Below, one piece after another: positions 14,800 to 21,870 of a stretch of DNA of 21,870 nt. The stretch is from Bacteroidetes bacterium UBA7688 (GTDB lineage Bacteria > Bacteroidota > Bacteroidia > Chitinophagales > Chitinophagaceae), in contig DLGS01000148.1 in assembly GCA_002482815.1 (NCBI GenBank), positions 1-21,870 on the forward strand, given 5' to 3'. Made by a program: the position numbers and the translations under genes. Under the pieces are notes generated by a model. That model did no database searches and was not told where the DNA came from. It was given only the letters and a program-made list of their open reading frames with translations. How positions within the stretch are numbered: position 1 is the first letter of the stretch; each line of letters begins with the position of its first letter.

Positions 14800-14940
14800 T
14801 TAATAATTGCAACCAATTAAATCACAATTGATGGGTTGATCTTTGGACTCACGAATGGCTCCCACCATTAAATAAATGAATAAGGCGATAGACAAAATAA
14901 TGAATATGCTGAATAGTTTTGGATATATATTAATTGCCAT
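14800..14940 (-). CDS. Possible small membrane peptide (46 aa)
   Basis: An ATG at 14940 opens a 46-codon frame on the minus strand. The product starts MAINIYPKLF, has one strong hydrophobic helix at about 9-28 (SIFIILSIALFIYLMVGA), then a short polar tail with two cysteines (DQPINCDLIGCNY). A terminator lies 33 bases downstream in its orientation. Codon use is ordinary and no ribosome-binding site is visible, as is common in this phylum. No family is recognised; it could be a single-pass small protein or a chance frame. Confidence 0.45.
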   Translation of the reverse strand: MAINIYPKLFSIFIILSIALFIYLMVGAIRESKDQPINCDLIGCNY

Positions 14941-15048
14941 TATGAATAGTTGAGCGTAAGTATACTATACCTCAACAAAAACCGTGCCAGTCTCATCAAT
15001 ACGCTAACTTATTTTTTCGGATCGGACATTTCATACCAAATATACCAG

Positions 15049-15156
15049 AAAGGTATTGGAATCAGTACAGATCAAAAGCAGCGACTGTTGATGCCAAGAG
15101 CAGTCTATCATAATCCCGACGTCCTGTTTTTTGATGATAGTTGCTCTGCCGTTTGA
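15049..15156 (+). pseudogene. Relic of an ABC exporter ATPase domain
   Basis: The frame encodes 'KGIGISTDQKQRLLMPRAVY' then 'HNPDVLFFDDSCSAV' and a stop. It aligns without gaps to residues 635-669 of the intact C39 ABC transporter, with about 25 of 35 identical. It covers the signature motif to Walker B. Key residues are damaged: ISTGQ to ISTDQ and DEATS to DDSCS. Nothing upstream or downstream matches the rest of the ATPase, so this is a decayed fragment of a second exporter of the same type. Confidence 0.85.
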
Positions 15157-15218
15157 GCGTTATCGAAGGATATCACCTCCTACAAATAAAAACTTGTTGT
15201 AGAGACGCTTCTTTAAAA

Positions 15219-15258
15219 AAACAAAACCCTGCTTACCATAGCCGGTAACGGAGGGTGC
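15219..15258 (-). terminator. Orphan minus-strand terminator
   Basis: On the minus strand an imperfect stem (15255 to 15227) is followed by GTTTTGTTTTTTT. No minus-strand gene lies upstream of it here. The sequence acaaaaccctgcttaccat (15221-15239) matches 18 of 19 bases of the terminator region at 20850-20868. Confidence 0.6.
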
Positions 15259-15303
15259 TATAACCTTGTTGGGAAAATGCGGGTTACTTTTTCATTTGTA
15301 TTC

Positions 15304-15311
15304 TATCTTTG
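15304..15311 (+). promoter_or_regulatory. Candidate -7 element for the two-component operon
   Basis: TATCTTTG is a full match to the Bacteroidota -7 consensus TAnnTTTG. It is 38 bases upstream of the response-regulator ATG at 15350. The -33 region is weak (TTAC about 18 bases upstream). Confidence 0.5.
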
Positions 15312-15349
15312 AGTATTACATTAACCCGTATTTGTATTACAGAAACCGT

Positions 15350-16126
15350 ATGAATAAAATTAAGGCATTGCTCGTTGATGACGAAGTTGATGCATGTGAT
15401 AACCTAAAAGAATTAATTGAAGGATTTACTGATAATGATATTGAAGTTGTTGGTATAGCTTATTCGACAAAGGATGCAGAAGCTTTAATCAAAGAGCTCA
15501 CACCAGACATTTTGTTCCTTGATATTAATATGCATGTTGAAAGTGCTTTTGATTTCCTGACCCGAATTGGTCCGGTAAATTTTGAAATAGTTTTTGTTAC
15601 AGCATATGATCAGTATGCCATGAAGGCATTGAAGCTAAATGCAATTGATTACATACTAAAGCCTGTTGCCATTGATGAGCTCCAACTGGCATTGCATAAG
15701 ATAAAAAACAGGCTTCAACTAAAGCAGAATTACATTTCCAGGAAAACTTATGAAGATATTTCTGATCAGATTTCAGGAAAAAAATCAATTAAAAACATTT
15801 GTCTGAAAGAAAACAACCGTTTGGAAATTGTTCCCTTAGAGCAACTTCATTTTATCGAAGCGATGGGACCATATTCTAAATTTGTCTACACAACGGAGGG
15901 TTTTGAAATCCAGAGTATGGTTGTTTGTACGCCTGTTTCTTATTATGAGGATTTACTGTTTCCGCTCAATTTCTACAGGATTCATAAATCCTATATTGTT
16001 AATGCTGCACAAGTGGAAAAAGTAATTAATGATAAACAAATTGTAGTGTTGAAAAGCGGGGAACAGCTCCCGGTCAGCAGGCGAAGATTTCATGAGTTTA
16101 TCCTGTATCTTAAAGAGCAATCCTGA
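15350..16126 (+). CDS. LytTR-family response regulator
   Basis: 258 aa from the ATG at 15350; a longer frame from 15266 adds 28 residues that run through the candidate promoter, so the internal start is preferred. The receiver domain (1-120) has the acidic pair D10/D11, phospho-acceptor D58 ('DILFLDINM'), T84 and K104 ('ILKPV'). A LytTR DNA-binding domain fills about 155-255 ('IVPLEQLHFIEAMGPYSKFV', 'FYRIHKSYIVNAAQVEKV', 'LPVSRRRF'). It ends five bases before the histidine kinase gene, which should phosphorylate it. LytTR proteins bind paired 9-base direct repeats; one such pair is found at 19042-19071. Confidence 0.95.
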   Translation: MNKIKALLVDDEVDACDNLKELIEGFTDNDIEVVGIAYSTKDAEALIKELTPDILFLDINMHVESAFDFLTRIGPVNFEIVFVTAYDQYAMKALKLNAIDYILKPVAIDELQLALHKIKNRLQLKQNYISRKTYEDISDQISGKKSIKNICLKENNRLEIVPLEQLHFIEAMGPYSKFVYTTEGFEIQSMVVCTPVSYYEDLLFPLNFYRIHKSYIVNAAQVEKVINDKQIVVLKSGEQLPVSRRRFHEFILYLKEQS

Positions 16127-16131
16127 AAGAA

Positions 16132-19038
16132 ATGAAAAAATGTCTGAAATTATTAGCGCTGCTTTTTCTTTCCTGCTCTGTAAAAGCAAAAAATTATCAG
16201 ATGATCCATTTCAATACAGAAAATGGATTACCCAGCAATTGTGTTTACGATATTTTAAGGGACAGGCAAGGATATTTATGGTTTTGTACCAATAAAGGAG
16301 TCGCACGCTATAATGGTATTTCTTTCGAAAATTTTTCTACATCCGATGGGTTAACAGACAATGAGGTGTATTATGCTATTGAGGATTATCTGGGACGAAT
16401 TTGGTTTGGGACGTATAACGGTAAACTATGCTACTTTTTTAAAGGTAAATTTTATAACGCTACCAATAAATCATTTCTAAACCTGCCTGGCAAAAGGGTT
16501 CGGACTGAATATATCAATATAGAAAAGGATAGCAGTATTACTATATATTTCAGCGACAGAGCTCATTTTTTAAATATAAAAAATGAGCGGGTACAACAGT
16601 ACTCCCTGAAAAATTTTCCTGATAAATGGAGCGGTTTTAGGTTGAAGCAAATTAAAAAAGCAGGTAGTAATTTATATGAGGTCTTAATGGAGGACAGGTC
16701 AGTTTTAATTGATACCAGTGGTAAACCACAATCTGTGAGGGAGCATGAACGAATCCGTTATCACCGGTTTAAGGGGAGAGAATATTTTATTCAAGCTAAG
16801 GAAATATCAGACGGAACTAAGAAGGTAGCTGAGCTTCCGGAAGAGTTGTATCATACAGAAGCTTCAGGATTTTACAGAATTTACTGTGATTCCAGGTATA
16901 GCTTTATTGGTTCATCTTCAGGTTTTTTTGTCAATGGAAAAAGGCAGTTGCTGGCTGAGGAACGTGTATCATCCATCGCTAACGATATAGACAGTAATTA
17001 TTGGATTTCAACGTTGGATAATGGCGTTTTTTTACTTACAAAAAATTTTCTTGCCAACAGCAATATTAAGATTTTAAATAAGCGTCGTGTCGTTTATGGA
17101 AGAACAGAAGGAGAAAATATATTTTATTTTTCAGAGGACAGGAATCTATATTGTACTGATCAATCCGGCAACACCGCGCTATTGTTTGACTATCAGAAAT
17201 ACAGTTCTCAAAAATACGAGTACATTAATAACGGTTTGTATATTGATACCAACAACGCTTATATTTTTATTCCGCACTACATCATTATTATCAAAAATTT
17301 CAAATCACAAAAAAGAGAGATTACTAAATTTAAGTGCTCAATTGATCAGGTGAAAGGAATCTTTTTTTCTAAGGGAAATTTCATAATAAAAGCCATAAAT
17401 GAAATTTTTATGATTTCGAAAGAGGAGATTCTTTCTTTACCCACAATTTCGAATAATTCATTGATTTGTAAAAGAACAGAAAATACTGAAATAATATCCG
17501 GAATGGATTGTGATCGGAATGGAGATGTATGGTATTCAACTGTTGCAGGCGTTTTTAAAGTATTAAATGGGAATAGTGTTTTTCAAAAACAGTTTGGATC
17601 CCATTTTTTTAAAAAGATAAAGATAAATGGAGATTTTCTGCTTGGCATTACTTATGAAAACCAGCTGATTGTTTGCACTGATTTTAGCAGTAGGATAAGG
17701 TTTGATACCATTGGCAACAATAAATGCATTTGGGAAAATATTTATTCATTAGATGCAAATCATTTATTGATTACAACAAATGGTTATAGCCGAATTATTT
17801 CATTCAATGAAAAGCAAAAAATATTTTGGTGCTCATTACATGAAGACCCTTTCATACCGGATAATTTGGATTTTATGTTTAGTAATTCGGGTAGAAGTTA
17901 CTTTTTTAAAGGTTCTTCCATTGTAAGGAAAAGTCTGAGAGAATTACTGAACAAAAATAGTGCACCGAGAGTAATAATTTCTTCGCTCGAAACTTCTGTA
18001 AAATCTTATGCAATAGATTCCTTGATAACGATGAATTATAAGGAATCGAGACTGATTAATATTTATTTCGATGCAATTTCATACTCGAGTAAAAACATTA
18101 TTTATGAGTATGCTGTCAGTAAAGGAGATGAGTATGAATGGAACACTGTTCAAAATAAAGAAATCAATATCTACAATCTCCCGGCAGGTCGTTACACTTT
18201 TGCTGTCAGAGCAAAAACGTCAAGTAGCGATTATAGTAAAATTCAAGTTATCCGATTTGTTATTGAGCAAGCCTTCTGGAAAACCAGCTGGTTTATATCA
18301 CTCAGTATAATTGGAGTTGTCGGTATTTTATTTATTTTTTTTCTTACCTTATTGCGCAGGAAAGAAATCCGACATACAAGGGAAATGCAGATTCTTAAAT
18401 CAGAATTTAAATCCCTGAATGCGCTGATAAACCCACACTTCATTTTCAATACGCTTAACAGTGTTCAGAAACTGATTAATAATAATGATAGGGTAGCGTC
18501 AAACCGGTACATGAAAATTCTTTCCAATCTCATCAGGCAGAATATGCACAATGTGTCTAATGAACTGATCACACTTCAGAAGGAAATGGATTTGGTAGGC
18601 AATTATCTTGAACTTGAAAAATTAAGGTTTAAGGATAAGATGAATTTTAGCATCGAAATAGAAAAAGAGTTGGATTTGGAAGATATTATGGTGCCACCCC
18701 TGCTTGTTCAGCCTTTGGTGGAAAACGCTGTGAAATATGGAATATTACCCAGAAATTCAATGGATAGTTTTATAAAAATTACAGTTGAAAAAAAAGGTCC
18801 GTATTTATTGATTCAGGTGCAGGATAATGGATTGGGGTTCAAATTTTCTGAAGAATTTAAAGACAGGAAACACCAATCTTTCAGTCTTGAAAATATCCGT
18901 AAACGGCTGCAATATCTTGGAACAATTTATCAGATAAATGTAAGGTTGGAAATTAAAGAATTAGAAGATGTTAATGGTAATGTCATTGGTGTCAACGCAA
19001 TGGTTTTTATCGAAGATAATTTTAAAAAGAAGCTTTAA
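16132..19038 (+). CDS. Reg_prop sensor histidine kinase (LytS/YehU-type kinase core)
   Basis: 968 aa. The signal peptide (1-19) is followed by a periplasmic beta-propeller with Reg_prop repeats ('NGLPSNCVYDILRDRQGYLWF', 'GLTDNEVYYAIEDYLGRIWFGT'), then a Y_Y_Y domain (about 630-712, 'YNLPAGRYTFAVRAK'). One membrane helix spans about 720-742. A His_kinase core follows with phospho-acceptor H769 in 'INPHFIFNTLNS' and a HATPase domain with N865 ('PLVENAVKYG') and 'DNGLGF' (898-903). It is the sensor partner of the upstream LytTR regulator (five-base gap). Reg_prop kinases often sense polysaccharides or cell-surface stimuli; the signal here is unknown. All catalytic residues appear intact. Confidence 0.94.
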   Translation: MKKCLKLLALLFLSCSVKAKNYQMIHFNTENGLPSNCVYDILRDRQGYLWFCTNKGVARYNGISFENFSTSDGLTDNEVYYAIEDYLGRIWFGTYNGKLCYFFKGKFYNATNKSFLNLPGKRVRTEYINIEKDSSITIYFSDRAHFLNIKNERVQQYSLKNFPDKWSGFRLKQIKKAGSNLYEVLMEDRSVLIDTSGKPQSVREHERIRYHRFKGREYFIQAKEISDGTKKVAELPEELYHTEASGFYRIYCDSRYSFIGSSSGFFVNGKRQLLAEERVSSIANDIDSNYWISTLDNGVFLLTKNFLANSNIKILNKRRVVYGRTEGENIFYFSEDRNLYCTDQSGNTALLFDYQKYSSQKYEYINNGLYIDTNNAYIFIPHYIIIIKNFKSQKREITKFKCSIDQVKGIFFSKGNFIIKAINEIFMISKEEILSLPTISNNSLICKRTENTEIISGMDCDRNGDVWYSTVAGVFKVLNGNSVFQKQFGSHFFKKIKINGDFLLGITYENQLIVCTDFSSRIRFDTIGNNKCIWENIYSLDANHLLITTNGYSRIISFNEKQKIFWCSLHEDPFIPDNLDFMFSNSGRSYFFKGSSIVRKSLRELLNKNSAPRVIISSLETSVKSYAIDSLITMNYKESRLINIYFDAISYSSKNIIYEYAVSKGDEYEWNTVQNKEINIYNLPAGRYTFAVRAKTSSSDYSKIQVIRFVIEQAFWKTSWFISLSIIGVVGILFIFFLTLLRRKEIRHTREMQILKSEFKSLNALINPHFIFNTLNSVQKLINNNDRVASNRYMKILSNLIRQNMHNVSNELITLQKEMDLVGNYLELEKLRFKDKMNFSIEIEKELDLEDIMVPPLLVQPLVENAVKYGILPRNSMDSFIKITVEKKGPYLLIQVQDNGLGFKFSEEFKDRKHQSFSLENIRKRLQYLGTIYQINVRLEIKELEDVNGNVIGVNAMVFIEDNFKKKL

Positions 19039-19041
19039 TTT

Positions 19042-19071
19042 GCCGTTAATTAAGCGCTTTCTACCGTTCGT
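19042..19071 (+). promoter_or_regulatory. LytTR-type operator (paired direct repeat)
   Basis: GCCGTTAAT (19042-19050) and ACCGTTCGT (19063-19071) are spaced by 12 bases (21-base period). The LytTR-binding consensus is [TA][AC][CA]GTTN[AG][TG] repeated with 12-13 bases between. The second unit matches 9/9 and the first 8/9. It lies directly upstream of a -33/-7 promoter for the T9SS cargo at 19137. Confidence 0.6.
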
Positions 19072-19079
19072 TAAGTGCT

Positions 19080-19112
19080 TTTGTAATGAACTTCATTGCA
19101 ATGCTATGTTTG
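19080..19112 (+). promoter_or_regulatory. Promoter of the second Cys-repeat cargo gene
   Basis: TTTG (19080-19083) and TATGTTTG (19105-19112, full match to TAnnTTTG) are separated by 21 bases. Transcription would start near 19119, which supports the start codon at 19137 over the ATG at 19086, since the latter lies upstream of the -7 box. Confidence 0.6.
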
Positions 19113-19136
19113 TGTCTCACAATAAAAATTTATTTT

Positions 19137-20360
19137 ATGAAAAACACAAAATGCAAAACAATGCTCTCAAACGGGAAAGTTATTTTCAAAAAAGCACAGG
19201 TATTTAAAAAAGTGATTTTACTTTCCTCCGCTTTACTTCTTGCAGAATTTTCTGCAAAATCCCAAAACCTCGTTTTAAATGCAAGCTTTGAACAGGCCAG
19301 GACTATTGCTCCCACACTACCACCATTCGGATCTTTTATTCCAATTGCCACAACACCTTCTGCAATGCCCAATTGGGCAGTACCTGTTGGACCATATATT
19401 GACTGGCATCATCAGGCACATGGTGGAATGGGTTGTCCACCAGCTCCCGGGGGTGGTATTAATCACATCGATCTTAATAAAACTGGTGCGATACAGCAAA
19501 GTGGAATTGCATTAACTCCGTCATCCAATTATACAATTACCTACTACAGCAGTATACATTCGGGTTTTGCCGGAGGTGGGACTGCAAATGCAATTGTTGA
19601 AATTGTAGATGCGGTATCCACTGTACTGTTTACAGATAATATTAATAAAACATCGGCAGATGTCGGTATCTGGTCACAAACATCAATGGCATTTACAACA
19701 CCTCCATCTATTTCCGGTATATGTACTTTACGAGCTAAAGGTACTGGTACTACTGTTTATAACGATGGTGGAGTGCTTGTTGACTCATTTGTGATTGAGA
19801 AAGAATGTTCCATAGATCTTACCATATGCAGGAATTTAAACAGCAGAAATGTTGTTGACCTGACCTTAAATAGTGCAGTTCCGGGATCCTTTTTTGAAGT
19901 AAACTATGGAGATGGCAGTGGTTGGCAAACTTCTGTTACCTCACATATCTACGGTTCTATTGGTTCCTATACTATTTGCGTACGCGAAAAAGATCGTAAC
20001 CAGCTATTGTGCGAAAAATGTATGGATGTTTGTATTAATAACATTGATGTAATTCCATTTGCTCTCAAAAAAACAACTTCCGGTTTAAAGGAAATGTCAC
20101 AGAATAATCTGTCAGTTGTTATTTCGCCAAATCCCACTACAGCAGACGCTACACTCAATATCGTGAGTAAAGAAGATGGTAACGCTATGGTAAGTGTTAC
20201 AGATATTACAGGTAAGCTCATTTTAAATACCAATGCTTTGGTGAGTAATGGGTCTAATATGATCACGCTAAATACCAAAAACCTTTCACCTGGTATATAC
20301 AACGTTCAGGTTGTTTTAAACGGAGTGAAAATAACTGAACGTCTTTCAGTAGTAGAATAA
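19137..20360 (+). CDS. Secreted protein with DUF642/CBM-like domain, Cys PKD-like repeat and T9SS sorting domain
   Basis: 407 aa from the ATG at 19137, chosen because the promoter -7 box lies between it and the alternative ATG at 19086. The start is followed by a basic stretch and a hydrophobic signal (VILLSSALLLAEFSAKS). Residues about 45-222 resemble a galactose-binding-like jelly roll ('NLVLNASFE', 'HIDLNKTGAIQQSGI', 'YTITYYSS'), as in DUF642 or carbohydrate-binding modules. One Cys repeat follows (C224-C299), ending C-E-K-C-M-D-V-C, as in the protein at 13036. The tail ('VVISPNPTT', 'LSPGIYNVQVVLNG') is a T9SS sorting domain. It probably binds glycans at the cell surface, under control of the adjacent LytTR system. 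Confidence 0.85.
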   Translation: MKNTKCKTMLSNGKVIFKKAQVFKKVILLSSALLLAEFSAKSQNLVLNASFEQARTIAPTLPPFGSFIPIATTPSAMPNWAVPVGPYIDWHHQAHGGMGCPPAPGGGINHIDLNKTGAIQQSGIALTPSSNYTITYYSSIHSGFAGGGTANAIVEIVDAVSTVLFTDNINKTSADVGIWSQTSMAFTTPPSISGICTLRAKGTGTTVYNDGGVLVDSFVIEKECSIDLTICRNLNSRNVVDLTLNSAVPGSFFEVNYGDGSGWQTSVTSHIYGSIGSYTICVREKDRNQLLCEKCMDVCINNIDVIPFALKKTTSGLKEMSQNNLSVVISPNPTTADATLNIVSKEDGNAMVSVTDITGKLILNTNALVSNGSNMITLNTKNLSPGIYNVQVVLNGVKITERLSVVE

Positions 20361-20378
20361 GAAAAATGCAATAATTCT

Positions 20379-20417
20379 AAAAGAGCACATTGAACACCCT
20401 CAATGTGCTCTTTTTTT
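20379..20417 (+). terminator. Rho-independent terminator
   Basis: AGAGCACATTGA (20382-20393), loop ACACCC, TCAATGTGCTCT (20400-20411) followed by T6, 20 bases after the cargo gene stop. Confidence 0.92.
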
Positions 20418-20845
20418 ATTGAATGTGAATTGCCTTACACTCCTGAATTGCCCTTATGATAAATCTTCAGGAAAAAGATTGCAATGGAAATCTTCCCATA
20501 CTTATTCTCTTCATTTGTGCTTTCTCCTGAAAAATTCCTGAAGGAATGAATGCCTTCAGGGATTAGGGGTAAGCCATTCTGATATGCATTTTTTATGGTT
20601 TCAGGATGGCGCCTGCCTTGAGCAGTTGCTTTTCAAGAACGGTAAAATGGCTCGTGATATCAGAAGTTTATATTTATTTACCGATAACCTTAGTGTAAAA
20701 AATGTTCGCGCTGTCAGATAGCGTAAAAGCTTGTTCAAAGCAAATCGATAAGGGTATAAATTTTAGCTTTGAATAATCCTTACTGCACTTCATTCAACGA
20801 CCTCAGGAAAGCAATCATTTTTTTTATGAGGTTCAGCTTTCCTAA

Positions 20846-20886
20846 AAGAACAAAACCCCGCTTACCATTTCTGATAAGGGGGGAGT
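20846..20886 (-). terminator. Minus-strand terminator of the GEVED cargo
   Basis: Read on the minus strand, an imperfect stem between 20884 and 20856 (CCCCCCTTATC / GGTAAGCGGGG type) is followed by TTTTGTTCTTTT. It lies 58 bases beyond the stop at 20944. Confidence 0.68.
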
Positions 20887-20943
20887 GTTCGTTAGAATGA
20901 ATCAGTGACTTTCAATACTGTTTGATGCGGCAGCAAGCTACGC

Positions 20944-21870
20944 TTATTGCAGAATTTCAATGGTCTCGCTGCTGATTATTTCTTTGCCCTCATACACTTT
21001 GAAATAGTAGTTGCCGGTTTTTAGTCCGCTGATATCAATCCCCGTATTCTCGGTCAGCAAGGCTTTTCGCAGTACCTCTTGTCCTCTTGAATTATACACC
21101 ACCAGGTTGAGAGGGCCGGAATGCCCGTTGCTCACGGTAATGCTCTTCTTTGCAGGGTTCGGGTAGATATTGATTTGTTTATTGCCCATGCTGAAATCAA
21201 TGCGGAGTAAATTACCGGAGTACTGGTATTTGCCATCCCGGTCAACACTTTTCAGTTTATAATAGTTGAGTCCTGCTGAGGGGTTGTTGTCTGACAGGGA
21301 ATACAGTTTTTTGCCTTCAGCGGCCTTCACGCTGCCCGCTGCTGCAAAATCAATTCCGTTGGCGCTTTTTTGCACTTCGTAATAGTCGACATTCTGTTGA
21401 TCAGCTACTTCCCAGTTCAGATTCACTTTAGCTTTTTCTGTGAGGGCATTAAAGGAGATTAGTCTGATCGGCAGTGGAGTAGACACGTCTGCAAAAGGAA
21501 TGAGATAATCTTCTACTTCGCCATCCTGGAATGGAGCGTTTTTGTCGTTTGCCGTGGTGATGGCTTCGGTCGTAACCCTTATCCTGGCATAGGTATGGTC
21601 TGTAGCAATATGGTTGGTAAGGAAAGCGCCGGTCCAGGTAAAGGTCACTGTTCCTGATGTGGAGGCTGCCAGAGAAGTGGCAATCACCCCTTCAGAAGCC
21701 TGGAAGCTGCCGTTGTTATTCCAATCAATCCAGGCTGCATAATTTGCATTGCTTAAGGAAGTGTTGGAATAGTTTACCACCAATGAATAGCTTGCAATGG
21801 TATCAGTCGGGAAGGCGAGCCTTCTGTGGATAGAATCGACAGTAGTAATACCGTCGTCTGTATCGCCGTT
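20944..21870 (-). CDS. GEVED-domain secreted protein with T9SS sorting domain (5' partial)
   Basis: At least 308 aa; the frame is open to the right edge, so the start is outside the window, and the TTG at 21783 is not a true start. The visible N-terminal part is a GEVED domain ('YAAWIDWNNNGSFQASEGV', 'YARIRVTT', 'DGEVEDYLIPF'). Next is a linker-type fibronectin-like module common before T9SS tails ('PLPIRLISFNALTEKAKVNL', 'YYEVQKSANGIDF', 'GLNYYKLKSVDRDGKYQYS'). The last 80 residues are a type A sorting domain ('INIYPNPAKKSITVSNG', 'LKTGNYYFKVYEG'). In many Bacteroidota such proteins are large extracellular enzymes or adhesins; the catalytic part, if any, lies outside. Confidence 0.9.
   Translation of the reverse strand, partial: NGDTDDGITTVDSIHRRLAFPTDTIASYSLVVNYSNTSLSNANYAAWIDWNNNGSFQASEGVIATSLAASTSGTVTFTWTGAFLTNHIATDHTYARIRVTTEAITTANDKNAPFQDGEVEDYLIPFADVSTPLPIRLISFNALTEKAKVNLNWEVADQQNVDYYEVQKSANGIDFAAAGSVKAAEGKKLYSLSDNNPSAGLNYYKLKSVDRDGKYQYSGNLLRIDFSMGNKQINIYPNPAKKSITVSNGHSGPLNLVVYNSRGQEVLRKALLTENTGIDISGLKTGNYYFKVYEGKEIISSETIEILQ

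Larger units (their letters stand above)
14440..15349. other. Gene-poor relic region between the first cargo and the response regulator
   Basis: 910 bases with no full-length gene. It holds at least four hairpins with T-tracts (14459, 14593, 14735, 15227), the second copy of a 24-base repeat, a possible 46-aa minus-strand peptide gene, an ABC-ATPase relic at 15049-15156 and the promoter of the response regulator. The density of terminators without genes and the ATPase relic suggest past loss of one or more genes. Confidence 0.6.
20361..20943. other. Convergent intergenic region
   Basis: 583 bases with no supported gene, between convergent T9SS cargo genes. It holds a terminator at each side (20379 plus, 20846 minus) and a further hairpin AATTCCTGAAGG (20533-20544) / CCTTCAGGGATT (20553-20564) with an 8-base loop and no T-tract. 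The rest shows no ORF above about 40 codons with a recognisable product. Confidence 0.55.

Noticed and set aside
14950..15048. N-terminal part of the open frame that contains the ATPase relic
   Set aside because: It shows no similarity to the exporter and no domain; the start is arbitrary, so only the aligned part is annotated as a relic.
19967..20302. Minus-strand frame of 111 codons within the second Cys-repeat cargo
   Set aside because: Shadow of the T9SS-domain coding sequence; no start context and no recognisable domain.
1..21870. tRNA, rRNA, CRISPR array, transposase or phage genes
   Set aside because: No cloverleaf-like, rRNA-like or regularly spaced repeat sequence, and no transposase or integrase motif, was seen on either strand.

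Overview
The window is from a member of the Bacteroidota, most likely a Chitinophagia/Sphingobacteriia-type organism. The evidence is several secreted proteins with type IX secretion (T9SS) C-terminal sorting domains, a PorT-like outer-membrane barrel, an OmpA-like protein with a Bacteroidota-type N-terminal domain, a Reg_prop/LytTR two-component pair, and promoters resembling the Bacteroidota consensus (TTTG / TAnnTTTG). The DNA is fairly AT-rich, and few starts have a strong Shine-Dalgarno sequence.

Region 1 (1-2241) holds the end of a Kelch-repeat T9SS cargo and a convergent outer-membrane beta-barrel gene, separated by a bidirectional terminator. Region 2 (2652-12531) is the centrepiece: an AraC-type regulator followed by a ribosomally made, post-translationally modified peptide (RiPP) locus of the 'grasp-with-spasm' type. 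In order it contains a Gly-Gly leader precursor peptide (88 aa), a hairpin that probably sets precursor/enzyme stoichiometry, a secreted TPR-like protein, an ATP-grasp peptide ligase, an uncharacterised 68-aa protein, a SPASM-domain maturase without the radical-SAM CxxxCxxC motif, an OmpA-like envelope protein, a peptidase-C39 ABC exporter and an HlyD-type adaptor. The inferred pathway is expression of the precursor, installation of side-chain crosslinks by the ATP-grasp/SPASM pair, cleavage after Gly-Gly by the C39 domain, and export through the ABC/HlyD assembly. No TolC-like channel is encoded here.

Region 3 (12532-20943) holds two related secreted proteins. Both have Cys-rich PKD-like repeats ending in C-x2-C-M-D-[IV]-C and T9SS sorting tails. 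They bracket a LytTR response regulator and a Reg_prop histidine kinase. A direct repeat matching the LytTR-binding consensus lies between the kinase stop codon and a good promoter for the second cargo, so this two-component system probably controls that gene. Between the first cargo and the regulator (14440-15349) is a 'graveyard': a relic of an ABC-transporter ATPase related to the intact exporter, orphan terminators, a short interspersed repeat, and a possible 46-aa membrane peptide on the minus strand. Region 4 (20944-21870) is the 3' part of a GEVED-domain T9SS cargo on the minus strand that runs off the right edge.

The RiPP locus, with its new precursor sequence and extra genes, is the best candidate for an undescribed system. 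The LytTR operator is the best regulatory observation.
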